Positions 25,701 through 40,700 of a stretch of DNA of 64,000 bases are shown here, piece after piece. The number at the start of each line of letters is the position of its first letter. Position 1 is the stretch's first letter. This stretch comes from Solen grandis (lineage: Eukaryota > Mollusca > Bivalvia > Adapedonta > Solenidae). The stretch covers positions 49,787,040 through 49,851,039 of the forward strand of contig CM037788.1 in the NCBI GenBank assembly GCA_021229015.1. The letters are read 5' to 3'. The translations under genes were made by a program, and so were the position numbers. The notes below the pieces were generated by a model. The model ran no database searches. It saw nothing but the letters and a program-made list of their open reading frames with translations, and was not told where the DNA came from.

Positions 25701-28700
25701 CGACTTTGGTATGTCGCGGCCGGGGATCGAACCCACGGTCTAATTATAGTGGTGTCTATGACAATTCCAAATTTTCAATAACCCCCTACCTCAGGTAAGT
25801 GTGCCCAACCTTCATTGGAACACTATTCTCAAAACAGTAACTCAACCTTCATTGGAACACTATTCTCAAAACAAATACTCAACATTCAATGGAACAATAC
25901 TCTCAAAACAGTAACTCAACCTTCATTGGAACACTATTCTCAAAACAGTAACTTAACCTTCATTGGAACACTATTCTCAAAACAGTAACTCAACATTCAA
26001 TGGAACAATACTCTCAAAACAGTAACTCAACCTTCATTGGAACACTATTCTCAAAACAATAACTCAGCCTTCAATGGAACATTATTCTCAAAACAGTAAC
26101 TCAACCTTCATTGGAACACTATTCTCAAAACAGTAACTTAACCTTCATTGGAACAATACTCTAAAACAGTAACTCAACCTTCATTGGAACACTATCTCAA
26201 AACAGTAACTCAACCTTCATTGGAACACTATTCTCAAAACAGTAACTTAACCTTCATTGGAACAATACTCTAAAACAGTAACTCAACCTTCATTGGAACA
26301 CTATTCTCAAAACAGTAACTCAACCTTCATTGGAACACTATTCTCAAAACAGTAACTCAACCTTCAATGGAACACTATTCTCAAAACAGTAACTCAACCT
26401 TCATTGGAACACTATTCTCAAAACAGTAACTTAACCTTCATTGGAACACTATTCTCAAAACAGTAACTCAACCTTCATTGGAACACTATTCTCAAAACAG
26501 TAACTCAACATTCATTGGAACACTATTCTCAAAACAGTAACTCAACCTTCATTGGAACACTATTCTCAAAACAGTAACTCAACCTTCATTGGAACACTAT
26601 TCTCAAAACAGTAACTCAACCTTCATTGGAACACTATTCTCAAAACAGTAACTCAACCTTCATTGGAACACTATTCTCAAAACAGTAACTCAACCTTCAT
26701 TGGAACACTATTCTCAAAACAGTAACTCAACCTTCATTGGAACACTATTCTCAAAACAGTAACTCAACCTTCATTGGAACACTATTCTCAAAACAGTAAC
26801 TCAACCTTCATTGGAACACTATTCTCAAAACGGAACACATTCTCAAAACAGTAACTCAACCTTTATTGGAACACTATTCTCAAAACAGTAACTCAACCTT
26901 CATTGGAACACTATTCTCAAAACAGTAACTTAACCTTCATTGGAACACTATTCTCAAAACAGTAACTCAACCTTCATTGGAACACTATTCTCAAAACAGT
27001 AACTCAACCTTCATTGGAACACTATTCTCAAAACAGTAACTTAACCTTCATTGGAACACTATTCTCAAAGCAGTAACTTAACCTTCAATGGAACACTATT
27101 CTCAAAACAGTAACTCAACCTTCATTGAAACACTATTCTCAAAACAGTAACTCGCAGGCTTATCAATAACCATTGACAAAACATGTATGTAACGCAATGC
27201 TTTCTTATTTCAGTACACCAGAGTATCGGTCTATTTTTTTAATTGCAGTCAGCTAATTATATTTAGCCTCCAATACAAGAAAGCCATTAAAGAGTTCAAG
27301 TCTCTTGTGTTTCTTGAGTATCGTTTATTACTTCAACGAAATACAGCATGAATTTTTCCAACCCTTCATGCTAAATTTTGATGTCTAATATTTTTACATA
27401 AGGAAAACGTTTTAAGAGTGAGAAAGGCCAGACCCTATCTGAAATTTCATAGTAAAATACATCTCGGCCAAACGGGTTTTAACATCTTTTCTTTGCAATA
27501 ATAAATTGTTTTTCGGTCTTTATCCCATACGTAATTTGTGTTTGCTCTTAACTTTATTCAACCATCCAAACCGTTTAATAATGACAAATAATTTTCTTTT
27601 TTTTATTTAAAGCTGATATAATCGCACACCTATTACTATATTTCACAACCATAGTGTATAAGCAAATCCCGAGGATCAATGCCGGGACTTGAATCCACCA
27701 CGGCAGTGAGAGGCTAAGTGAGAGTAAGCCAGAGACTTTTTACCTTCATAGTCAAACAAACTCATAATAAATAGACCAAAGACTTGTGCCTTTGGAGCTG
27801 TGATTTAATTATCGATCTTCGATCTTATTCCCTATATGGCTTAAGTATGCATTCTTCTCTAAAATTCTTTTATATCCATGTATATATTTGCATTTTGAAA
27901 TCAATTTGAATAGCTGGAGATATATCGTCTAACTTGGATGTGTTTAAACACTAACCACATTGCGATCTGTTGGGTAATGCAATAAGCAATAGTGTTTGAT
28001 TATACTAATTTAATGTTAGTACAGTAGTGTACTTGATAACAACATTCTACTGTTGATATTCAAATATTGAACATTGATTTTGATAACTGACAAGGCTACC
28101 ACAGCATTTGACAATAACGTTTAATCAAATACCTTGAGTTGGAACAAGTGATTAAACATTACGAAATCGTTAACGGTGTCTATATTTCATAATGTCTTTT
28201 TTCTCATATACAACTTTACATGTATTAACTATGCAAATATTAACTTAAAAGTTGATCTTGAACTAATGATGATCTTATTCTTTACTTAATAGCACAATTA
28301 TATAGATATGCAAAAGCATTATTGTTGATTTGGTTGATCGTCGCTGTGAAACTATTTCCGTCATATAGCTACAGGCGGAGATGGAAATGAATTCGCGATG
28401 TTAGGTTTTGGCTTTGTATATAAATAATTGACCCCTGAATATAAATAATTGATCCCTGTATATAAATCACTGACCCCTTCCACTGTACCCAATATAAATC
28501 ATTGACCCTTAATAAACACTGACCCTGATATAAATCATGATCCCCGTATATAAATCACCGACCCATGTATATAAATCACTGACCCCTGTATATAAATCAT
28601 TGACCCCTGTATATAAATCACCGACCCCAGTTTATAAAATACTGACCCCTGTATACAAATTACTAAATCATTGACCCCTGTATATAAATCACTGACCCCT

Positions 28701-31700
28701 GTATATAAATCACCGACCCCAGTTTATAAAATACTGACCCCTGTATACAAATTACTAAATCACTGACCCCTGTATATAAATCATTGACCCCTGTATATAA
28801 ATCATTGACCCCTGTATATAAATCACTTACCCTGAATATAAAATCATTGACCCCAGTATATAAATCACTGACCCCAGTATATAAATCACTGACCCCTGTA
28901 TATAAATCACTATCACTGACCCCTGCCAACAAACATATGAATCACCGAACCCTGTCTATAAATCATTGATCCCTGTATATAAATCACTGACCCCTGTATA
29001 TAAATCACTGACCCCTGTATATAAATCACTGACCCCTGTATATAAATCATTGACCCCTGTAAATAAATCACTGACCCCTGCATATAAATCACTGATCCCC
29101 GTATATAAATCACCGACCCATGTAAATAAATCACCGACCCATGTATATAAATCATTGACCCCTGTAAATAAATCACTGACCCCTGCATATAAATCACTGA
29201 CCCCTGCATATAAATCATTGACCCCTGTATATAAATCACTGACCCCTGCATATAAATCATTGACCCCTGCATATAAATCATTGACCCATGTATATAAATC
29301 ACTGACCCCTGTATATAAATCACTGACCCCTGCATATAAATCATTGACCCATGTATATAAATCACTGACCCCTGTAAATAAATCACTGACCCCTGCATAT
29401 AAATCATTGACCCCTGCATATAAATCATTGACCCATGTATATAAATCATTGACCCATGTATATAAATCACTGACCCCTGTAAATAAATCACTGATCCCTG
29501 CATATAAATCACTGACCCCTGCATATAAATCACTGACCCCTGCATATAAATCATTGACCCCTGTAAATAAATCATTGACCCCTGCATATAAATCACTGAC
29601 CCCTGCATATAAATCACTGACCCCTGCATATAAATCATTGACCCCTGTATATAAATCATTAACCCCTGTACATAAATTACTTACCCTGAATATAAAATCA
29701 TTGACCCCTGTATATAAATCACTGACCCCTGTATATAAATTACCGACCCATGTATATAAATCACTGACCCCTGTATATAAATCACTGACCCCTGTATATA
29801 AATCACCGACCCCTGTATATAAATCATTGACCCCTGCATATAAATCACTGACCCCTGCATATAAATCACTGACCATGTATATAAATCATTGACCCCTGTA
29901 TATAAATCATTAACCCCTGTACATAAATTACTTACCCTGAATATAAAATCATTGACCCCTGTATATAAATCACTGACCCCTGTATATAAATCACTGACCC
30001 CAGTTTATAAAATACTGACCCCTGTATACAAATTACTAAATCACTTGACCCCTGTATATAAATCATTGACCCCTGTATATAAATCACTGACCCCAGTTTA
30101 TAAAATACTGACCCCTGTATACAAATTACTAAATCACTGACCCCTGTATATAAATTACTAAATCACCGAACCCTGTCTATAAATCACTGACCCCTGTATA
30201 TAAATCACTGACCCCCTGTATATAAATCACTAAATCACTGACCCCTGTATATAAATCACTGACCCCTGTATATAAATCACTGACCCCGCAGTCCCATCTC
30301 TACACAGTAATGCTGCAGATATGAAAGATAAGATTTACTTAAGGTCTTCACATCCTAATAGCGATCAATTTAATAAAATCCATGCATATAACTTAACAAT
30401 ACACATGTATTTAAGCTTTTAAAGTGTCAAACAATGGTAATCTTAGGGGCAAAGATAAGTGACAGAAGTTCTTTTATTACCTCCCCTTGATTATTCTGTT
30501 GCCATGAGTTATCTTCCCTGAAAACTAAACTGATTTTCTCCATTTTCCTATGGTTAAGTTTAGATTTTATCACGGAGTTGATACAAAATCATAAAATGCA
30601 TCTTTCTACCATGAGTTTTTCTCATAAATCAAATTCAGTTTTTCATATTCATTGAAAAGACATACTTTCCGCAGGCTTCAATGTTAACTTATATGCGGAT
30701 ATCTCCCCCAAATTAGATAAAACTTGAAAAATCTCTTTGTGAAATATTTTTATTTTTGAATGTCTTCAAAGTGACAAAATTTCATAGAAATATAACCATC
30801 CAGTGGCAAGATATGGAACATGGCTATTAGGCTGAGAAGATCATAAACTGAAGGCAATACAAGGAAGTAAAGTAATATACTGGTAAAACAGCTTAATTAA
30901 AAGAATGGACACTGACGTAAATCTTATCACTAAATTGAAAAGTTCTGACTAGAACCATAGACCGAGGTACAGGCAATACGATAAACAACTGATAGTTAAA
31001 AAAATCATTGAGTTTTCAGTTTTATAACAAACAACATCTATGTTTTTCTGTGTTATTGTGTATTGAATGTGAAGTATTCTTATTAAAATATTCAATTAAT
31101 GTTAGAAATATCTTTTCTGCCCTGCAGACTGCATGATAGCCTGGTACTCGGTATCACAATGAACTATTCATCAAAACTTATTCAACGTTTTAATAGTTTA
31201 CTGATATATATTCTTTGCCAACATATGGTTGAAATACAATATTAAAGTAATAAGGATATGTCTCCGGGGAAAACACTTTTTTTTTCTTAAAAAAATCTAA
31301 TGCAGATATTATTTTCAGTCCCATAATATGAATAATTATAATGCCTTTATTGTCATACATGTATCTGATCAAACCCCGGTCGACTAATATATTTGTAATT
31401 GCAATATGTATTTATTATAAGATCAGCTTATGTCTAAAGTTTCATTTTCAATAGAAAACTTTATTCATACGAAACAACGTTGTCTATTTTGACACACATT
31501 TGATACTTAAATCACGGATATAATAAATGACACGGCTTGAGATAGTACAGGTATTTCATCAATATTCACTATAATATTATGCAATAAGATCCATAATAAC
31601 ACGCTCCATTAAAACGCGAAATCCGATAGAACACGATGTCCCAAAATTGTATTTTGTGATTTATTTGTTTGACATTAGGTGTATACATTTATATCTTCTT

Positions 31701-34700
31701 GGAAGTACAGCAATATTGCGAGTTCAGGGAGGGGGATATGGTAAGTCTCAGATAACTATGACCTTATCAAGAGAATCTAATGTGTAAACCAATGTAGTCT
31801 GCTCCAAGAGGAGAGTCAACGTACCAATCAAACTCCACGCAGTTACCTCCCCTTACAGTTGTAACTAACCACTGCCACCACAAGTAAAACTTAACAGAAT
31901 TTAGGAAATTTTTCTTTTTTTCCAAAAAAAAAAAAAAAAAAAAATTTACTGCGAGTGCCATTTCAAGTATTTATTCTTTAATGAACATCAAATATCGCCT
32001 CGTGGTAAAAAATCATTTTAAAAAATATTTTTGTTCTTGTGACAGCAGACAGATACGCCATTTTGGTAGTTTACCATCATCACGTGACATTTGTGACGGC
32101 AGTGATTTTTTGCTTGCAAGGGAGATCACTGTGTGGAGTTTGCGTACCAATATGTGACATTCTATCCTCAGGGTATACCAATCCTAAAGTATTTATAATG
32201 CCTTTAGATAAAGCGCGATATCCGGACACGGTCTATAAACGCTGCGTTATATAGATATATAAATGAGATTTGTATGACAAAATATCACGCTGCTAGTTTC
32301 TATGGAAACCATACCAATATTTGTCACAACCGATAACGTTTCTTTTTACACTTTCAGCCAGTGGAAAGGATATGAAAAGAAGCAATTTAAGAGTTTCCAT
32401 AACTGTCACATCGATCCAAACAACAGAAATGACTAGAGAAGCCTTGAAGGGCTTCTAAACATATAACACACACACCTAGAACAGTAATAGCTCAAACCTG
32501 CAAAACTGGTGTATTTTTATCAACGAAGATATGCCAACCTCTTATAAAAGCAAATACCTTCTGGATACGTTGCAAAGAATTCATTGCAAACACGTCGAAA
32601 GGCTTTTAACAAGTATCTAAAAAAACGTAAAATTAACTCCGATGAGAGATGGTATAAAACAGTTTAAAATGACACGCAACAAAATCTGCAACAAATAACA
32701 TTAGGCCATAAGGAATGAACACTTCAATCTTGAATATTTGAAAGCATCACGATACGTAAAACACGGAAATTGAATGCTATGTTAAACCAGCTGACACAGT
32801 TGTCAAAGTAAAATTCACAATATGATCGTTCATCTATCAATAAATAACAAGAAATATTGTATCTTTAAAAAGATATTCCGTGTAGCAAATAATTGTCAGT
32901 TGTAACATGTTAAACAGATTAAAAGTCTTATAAAGATAGCAAAAATGTTTATGAATACCTAGATTATTGGATGAATTGTGAAGACTATATAACAAAACGA
33001 ATTTAATTTACAAACTAAAAAAAAGCTTATCTACCAACTTCCATTTAGGTAAAGTCCCTGTAATGGTTCCACTACATTTTGGACCTCATGGCCTTTCACG
33101 GAGATAACCAAGTTTCCTAATGTTTCATTAGGGTACCTTGGTTATCTTTGTAGAATTTAAGTGGTCCAAGACGTAGCGGAACCATAACAGGGACTTTACC
33201 TTAAATATTATGCACTTGTTGATTTTTTAAGTAAAGACAATTCATATGTAACCAAGCGAAACCGAAATATCTAAAAATCGCATATATCCTATTATTATTT
33301 CGAGATCCGCACAATAAACTGCACAACTTCTCCGCGGTAGTTACCTCCCATGGAGGCCGAGTCCACTTTTACAAATTAGGGGAAATTGTATTCTAAAATA
33401 GACATACGCCTCCTTCTTATTTAGTTGTTTTAAATCATATTGCATAAGCAGCATTCCTAAATTGTCATGGAAGTGTTAAATTTTCATTAATGTGTTAACT
33501 TTCATGTTTAAAGTGAAAAAGAAACCTGTTATATCAAGTAGAAAGATATATACAACCTGAAACTCCCATTTTAAATGGAATATCCTTAATATTCTTAAAA
33601 ATAAATTATACACGCCAATGATAGCATTGCATTTACTCTGGCTTCATTTGCATACCAACATTTGATTGGTTGAAGAAGTAGGTCAAAATCAATTTTATAC
33701 AGCTACGCCGAAAAAAAAAACACAGTTAACAACTAAACTGAAAGAAACTAGGGCTTACACGAGACATATTTCAGGCAATCCGCCACAAATATATTTATTG
33801 ATATTGCTTTAGAAATAAAATAAAAAAACTGTCCAACTCACTTGGGTTATCAGGATTATTCAGGACCAGCAGTTTGTATTTTGACCATTTTCCCTCTTCA
33901 ACAAACTACAAATAGAATTCAGAGATTTACAACACTCATTAGCAAAAGAAAACACCATGAGCAGCATTTAAAACATTCGAAGCAATGTCTAGAAATATTA
34001 TTAGTAAGTGATGCATCACAAATATCTTATATTTCAAACAGATTGAAAGTAATTGCTATATTTTATTTAAGATACTTGAATTCTTAGTTTTTTACACATG
34101 CTTAGTCTGTGTTTTTAAAAATCATGACTATCAATATTTTAAGAATTTCTATTAGAGATATTCGCTCCTAAGTAATTCAGTATTACTAAATATTGCTAAG
34201 TTTATAGCTGACTTAACTAAGCTGGCTCTAGGATGACTACACTTACGGCAGATGTTAAGTCCCTGTAATTCGGACCTCGTGGCCTTTCACGGAGATAACC
34301 AAGGTTTCTTAATGGTTCATTTGACTTGGTATAGGTTAAGTGGTCCAAGACATAGCGGAACCATTACAGGGACTTTACCTTAATAATGGATATGGTATCT
34401 TGAAGCTTACCCTGGCGAGGGATGACGCCGAGATCTTCCAATTCTCCTCCATGGTCGTGTTTATAATCCGGGGCTTGTGTTGTGACAGGAGCACCTGGGG
34501 CTTGTATGTTGTCCAGGACGGAGATATCACGATAATATCTGTAATACAATTAAGCTGTGTGCTTAGAGGTATATAATACTTAAAAACATTAAAAAAAGTG
34601 TTGAATTTCACCAACCTCATATTAGCCTTAAGTTATACTCAAAAACTTAAAGAGCCCATTTTTAATAATTATTGTTTTACCACCTGATACATATTTTAAC

Positions 34701-37700
34701 AAATATAAGATATTAGAGCCAACTCAACCATGTACTTGAATATTTCAGAAAGCTGGAATGGTGAATTGGTTTCTACCTTAATCAAGAGTTTTAGTATCGC
34801 TAAGCTCTTACTATTGTTGGTGGAACGAGTAATAGTAATCGAACAAACAGGGCCTAAAAAAAAGTTCCGTTTCTGGTCTCCAGCAAATAAAAAAGAGGGT
34901 CGGTAGGTCCGGATTTTTTTTACATGAAATGAAAGGTAAAAAAAAGGGAAATATTTTTATAAGAGCGGAAAGGTAAAAAAACTTTAGGGTTAAGAAAGAG
35001 GGTCGGTCGGGAGACCCGAAACGGAACTTTTTTGCCAGTCAACATTTGCTGAGAAATGGACTACATGTATACATTAAGATTATTTTATTAGGGACATATA
35101 CACCATGAGAGTTTTACTTAGCGTTAAGTAAGGATGGAGGAATTCGTGCAAGGTTGAACATTATTACACCCCGGTAAAGCCTCCAGTTAGATGACATCTG
35201 ATGTTGCAAAACGTGTCACCCCTTGCTTCATACGCATGAATATCAGAAAAGTTCATAAACGCACGTGCTCTGGGTAAAACGGAAAACAGGGTAATTTTAT
35301 AAAATAGATAGTAGATCTGTTTGCCTTAAAAATGCATCACCAAAGTAGTAGTTACTGTTTTAGAGTTTTGGAGTATAACTCCTGGTGACATTTCGACATA
35401 CAACTAAACAGAGATAAAGGAAAGACATCATAATAACATGCAATATATATCCTGGAGTATCCAGTTCTCACCAGCATAAGAAGTTGTTGTAAAAAAAAAT
35501 GAAAAAGAGTGTTCTTTAAAATACATGTGTCACCTGCTGAAGCGTGACGGAAAAAAGTGGATTTAAGATAAAATGATTTGCTTCAATGTATGCTCGCGCA
35601 AGATCATGCGCGTGATTAGGCATGACATATACTTTATGACAGGAACCTTGCTGTTGTTGTAATGGAGATTCCCTTCACTACGACATTATTTCAGTCATAA
35701 AGCGACATATAGTGACGTACAGCTAGGCACCCGCGTAGAACCACCGACCTACCAGAAGTCAACAATCATAGCGACGATACCGGGACTTGGACCTACAACG
35801 GTGATGGGCTAAGTGATACACAGTCAGCGACTGTAGTCAAGGGTAACGGAGACCCAAATAAATCACTGTGGCACTAAATGCAAAATAAGCCCTGACACAA
35901 GAATGTTAAAATAATGACATATTACGGTCGAAATAAGAATGACAACTTATAAAAGGGATCTCCAGCATTTCTTGTTTCACGACTCACCTCCCTGGAAAAC
36001 TGTCATCAGAAGGAATATCAGCTCTTTACTTCCGGGACCAACGATGACGTCACCAGGGTCAAGGGTCAGACCATCGTGTAACTTGTGAAAGTCGCATATA
36101 GTCTGCCGTAGTTGAGGAATCCCTTAAAATATAGGTTAAACATTCCAAAAGATTGACCTGCACAAGAGCGAGACTAGCGACTCTTAATTTTCTCATATAT
36201 ATAAATTGTACTTGATTATTACTTTCACACAAAAACTATAATAGGACCATATTATATTCAATGTTGATTTGTAAGGGATTTTAATTTAAAAGAAGGCAAT
36301 CTGTGTGTATGTGAATCGTCTCAAGCAAATGACTGATTATTTTAAAGTCGGTTGGTAAGTTTTGAATCTGACTACTGAAATTCATTTCACATCGGCATTA
36401 CCCTGCCTTTGTTTCTGACTTGCGTTTAGATATTTGAATTCCTTAACTAACTTACCGATCACTGGCAAATAAGCATTGCATGCCGCATACTTCCCGAGGC
36501 TGCTGACAGCCGTGTCAGCAAGGGGGAAGGGGGACTGTCCAAACCCAAAGTGGAACACTTGCTCCCCTGTGGCCTTCAGCTCTTGTATCCGCTCGTTGTT
36601 CAGGAGATTGGAGGCGGGCGAGTAATTCTCCAGAGTGTCACGCACCAGTCCGTCCATAGCTGGGACCTTTGTTACACCACTCTGTAATTGTGTTAGCATA
36701 TCATATGAATGTTGGGGCTTGAGTAATACTTATAAATGTAAGGGACACATCCTTGACAAATCCCGGTGACAGAAAAGTTTGAGCGTCCGACCTGTAACCC
36801 CCTCCTGAGATTGCCACTCCTATTATTTGACCTTAACTTTATAGGATTTAAATGATGCATCAGTAAGTTACACGACGATGGTTAGAACGTCCGCCCGACA
36901 GTTGATTAAAGTCCCCAAATGACAGACATGCTGTCGTTGGGACGTTAAACCCATGCGAACAATCAATGCACAGTATTTTTCTTGATTAACAAAATGTGTA
37001 AGTTCATGTTGCTGTAAAAAGTTACGGACTACCAATATCCTTTAAGCAATTAAATATATTTGTGTATTGCGGTATTTTTATTACCGAAACTACATTGTAT
37101 ATGGTAAAATATACGGATGAAAAAACGGCCTAGTAAGAAATGACAACAGCTGTATGTAGTTTCTAAAGGGAAAACTGTTATCAGTGGTTTTTTTTCATGT
37201 TTAGTGGACTGGGGATTAGTGAAATTCAATTAAACGAATTTGAATACAGTGTATAGTAAAGGTAAATTGACGTCGGGTCATGTTTATACATCGTCAAACT
37301 ACATGATCGTGTATAGTCATGTTTATACATAGTCAAACTACATGATCGTGTATAGTCATGTTTATACATCGTCAAACTACATGATCGTGTATAGTCATGT
37401 TTATACATCGTTAAACTAGCATGATCGTGTATAGTCATGTTTATACATCGTCAAACTACATGATCGTGTATAGTCATGTTTATACATAGTCAAACTACAT
37501 GATCGTGTATAGTCATGTTTATACATCGTCAAACTACATGATCGTGTATAGTCATGTTTATACATCGTCAAACTACATGATCGTGTATAGTCATGTTTAT
37601 ACATCGTCAAACTACATGATCGTGTATAGTCATGTTTATACATCGTCAAACTAGCATGATCGTGTATAGTCATGTTTATACATCGTCAAACTACATGATC

Positions 37701-40700
37701 GTGTATAGTCATGTTTATACATCGTCAAACTAGCATGATCGTGTATAGTCATGTTTATACATCGTCAAACTAGCATGATCGTGTATAGTCATGTTTATAC
37801 ATCGTCAAACTACATGATCGTGTATAGTCATGTTTAATACGTCAAACTACATGATCGTGTATAGTCATGTTTATACAGTCAAACTACATGATCGTGTATA
37901 GTCATGTTTATACATCGTCAAACTACATGATCGTGTATAGTCATGTTTATACATCGTCAAACTACATGATCGTGTATAGTCATGTTTATACATCGTCAAA
38001 CTACATGATCGTGTATAGTCATGTTTATACATCGTTAAACTACATGATCGTGTATAGTCATGTTTATACATACGTAAACTACATGATCGTGTATAGTCAT
38101 GTTTTAACATCGTCAAACTACATGATCGTGTATAGTCATGTTATACATCGTCAAACTACATGATCGTGTATAGTCATGTTTATACATCGTCAAACTACAT
38201 GATCGTGTATAGTCATGTTTATACATCGTCAAACTACATGATCGTGTATAGTCATGTTTATACATCGTCAAACTACATGATCGTGTATAGTCATGTTTAT
38301 ACATAGTTAAACTACATGATCGTGTATAGTCATGTTTATACATAGTCAAACTACATGATCGTGTATAGTCATGTTTATACATCGTCAAACTACATGATCG
38401 TGTATAGTCATGTTTATACATAGTTAAACTACATGATAGTCAGTTCATTCGTGTTATATCAGTTACATGTCAAACTACATGATGTGTATAGTCATGTTAT
38501 ACATAGTCAAACTACATGATCGTGTATAGTCATGTTTATACATCGTCAACTACATGATCGTGTATAGTCATGTTTTATACATCGTCAAACTACATGATCG
38601 TGTATAGTCATGTTTATACATCGTCAAACTACATGATCGTGTATAGTCATGTTTATACATAGTCAAACTACATGATCGTGTATAGTCATGTTTATACATA
38701 GTCAAACTACATGATCGTGTATAGTCATGTTTATACATCGTCAAACTACATGATCGTGTATAGTCATGTTTATACATCGTCAAACTACATGATCGTGTAT
38801 AGTCATGTTTATACATCGTCAAACTACATGATCGTGTATAGTCATGTTTATACATCGTCAAACTACATGATCGTGTATAGTCATGTTTAATACATCGTCA
38901 AACTACATGATCGTGTATAGTCATGTTTATACATCGTCAACTACATATCGGTATATAGTTTATACTGTCAAACTACATGTCGTGTTAGTCATGTTTATAC
39001 ATGTAAACTACATGATCGTGTATAGTATGTTTATACATGTCAAACTACATGATCGTGTATAGTCATGTTTATACATGTCAAACTACATGATCGTGTATAG
39101 TCATGTTTATACATCGTAACTACATGATTGTATAGTATGTTTACATGTCAAACTACATGATCGTGTATAGTCAGTTTATACATATCAAATACATGATCGT
39201 GTTAGTATGTTTATACATCGTCAACTACATGATCGTGTATAGTCATGTTATACATGTAACTAATGATCGTGTATAGTCATGTTTATACATCGTCAAACTA
39301 CATGATCGTGTATAGTCATGTTTATACATAGTCAAACTACATGATCGTGTATAGTCATGTTTATACATGTCAACTACTATCGTGTTAGTCTGTTTATACA
39401 TGTAACTACTGATGTGTATAGTCATGTTTAACATCGTCAACTACATGATCGTTATAGTCATGTTTATACATCGCAACTACAGATCGTGTATAGTCATTTA
39501 TCATGTCAAACTACATGATCGTGTATATCATGTTTATACATGTAAACTACAGATCGTGTATAGTCATGTTTATACATGTAAACTACATGATCGTGTAAGT
39601 CTGTTTATACATCGTCAAACTACATGATCGTGTATAGTCATGTTATACATGTCAAACTACATATCGTGTATAGTCATTTTAACATGTCAAACTACATGAT
39701 CGTGTTGTCATGTTTATACATGTAAACACATGATCGTGTATAGTCATGTTTATACATCGTCAAACTACATGATCGTGTATAGTCATGTTTAACATGTCAA
39801 ACTACATGATCGTGTATAGTCATGTTTATACATCGTCAAACTACATGATGTGTTAGTCATGTTTATACATGTCAAACTACATGATCGTGTTAGTCATGTT
39901 TATACATGTCAAACTACATGATCGTGTATAGTCATGTTTATACATGTAAAACATGATCGTGTATAGTCATGTTTATACATGTCAAACTACATGATCGGTA
40001 TATCATGTTTATACATGTAATACATGATCGTGTATAGTCTGTTTATACATCGTCAAATACATGATCGGTATAGTCATGTTTATACATTCAATACATGATC
40101 GTGTATAGTCTTTTATCATTCAACTACTGATGTGTATAGTCTGTTTATACATGTCAAACTACATGATCGTGTATAGTCATGTTTATACATCGTCAAACTA
40201 CTGATCGTGTATAGTCATGTTTAATACTCTCAACTACATGATGTGTATAGTCATGTATAGAACTAATGATCGTGTATAGTCATGTTTATACATCGTCAAC
40301 TACATGATCGTGTATAGTCATGTTTATACATCGTCAACTACATGATCGTGTATAGTCATGTTTATAATTCAAACTACATGATCGTGTATAGTCATGTTTA
40401 TACATAGTCAAACTACATGATCGTGTATAGTCATGTTTATACATCGTCAAACTACATGATCGTGTATAGTCATGTTTATACATCGTCAAACTACATGATC
40501 GTGTATAGTCATGTTTATACATCGTCAAACTACATGATCGTGTATAGTCATGTTTATACATGTCAAACTACATGATCGTGTATAGTCATGTTTAACATCG
40601 TCAAACTACATGATCGTGTATAGTCATGTTTATACATGTAAACTACATGATCGTGTATAGTCATGTTTATACATCGTCAAATTACACGTCAAACTACTCG

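Noticed and set aside
25800..27154. CRISPR array
   Set aside because: The regular repeats have no variable spacers and no cas genes, and the setting is a eukaryotic intron; it is a simple tandem array.
28663..30140. Long open frames on both strands with 7-residue repeats (LTPVYKS, DLYTGVS, VIYIQGS)
   Set aside because: They are the automatic result of a 21-bp satellite that lacks stops; the same stretch is open in several frames at once and lies in an intron.
32560..32640. Minus-strand LLKAFRRVCNEFFATYPEG as the missing aminotransferase exon
   Set aside because: No acceptor puts it in the required phase and it lacks the NNP-x-NP motif; the exon at 33842-33905 fits in both phase and motif.
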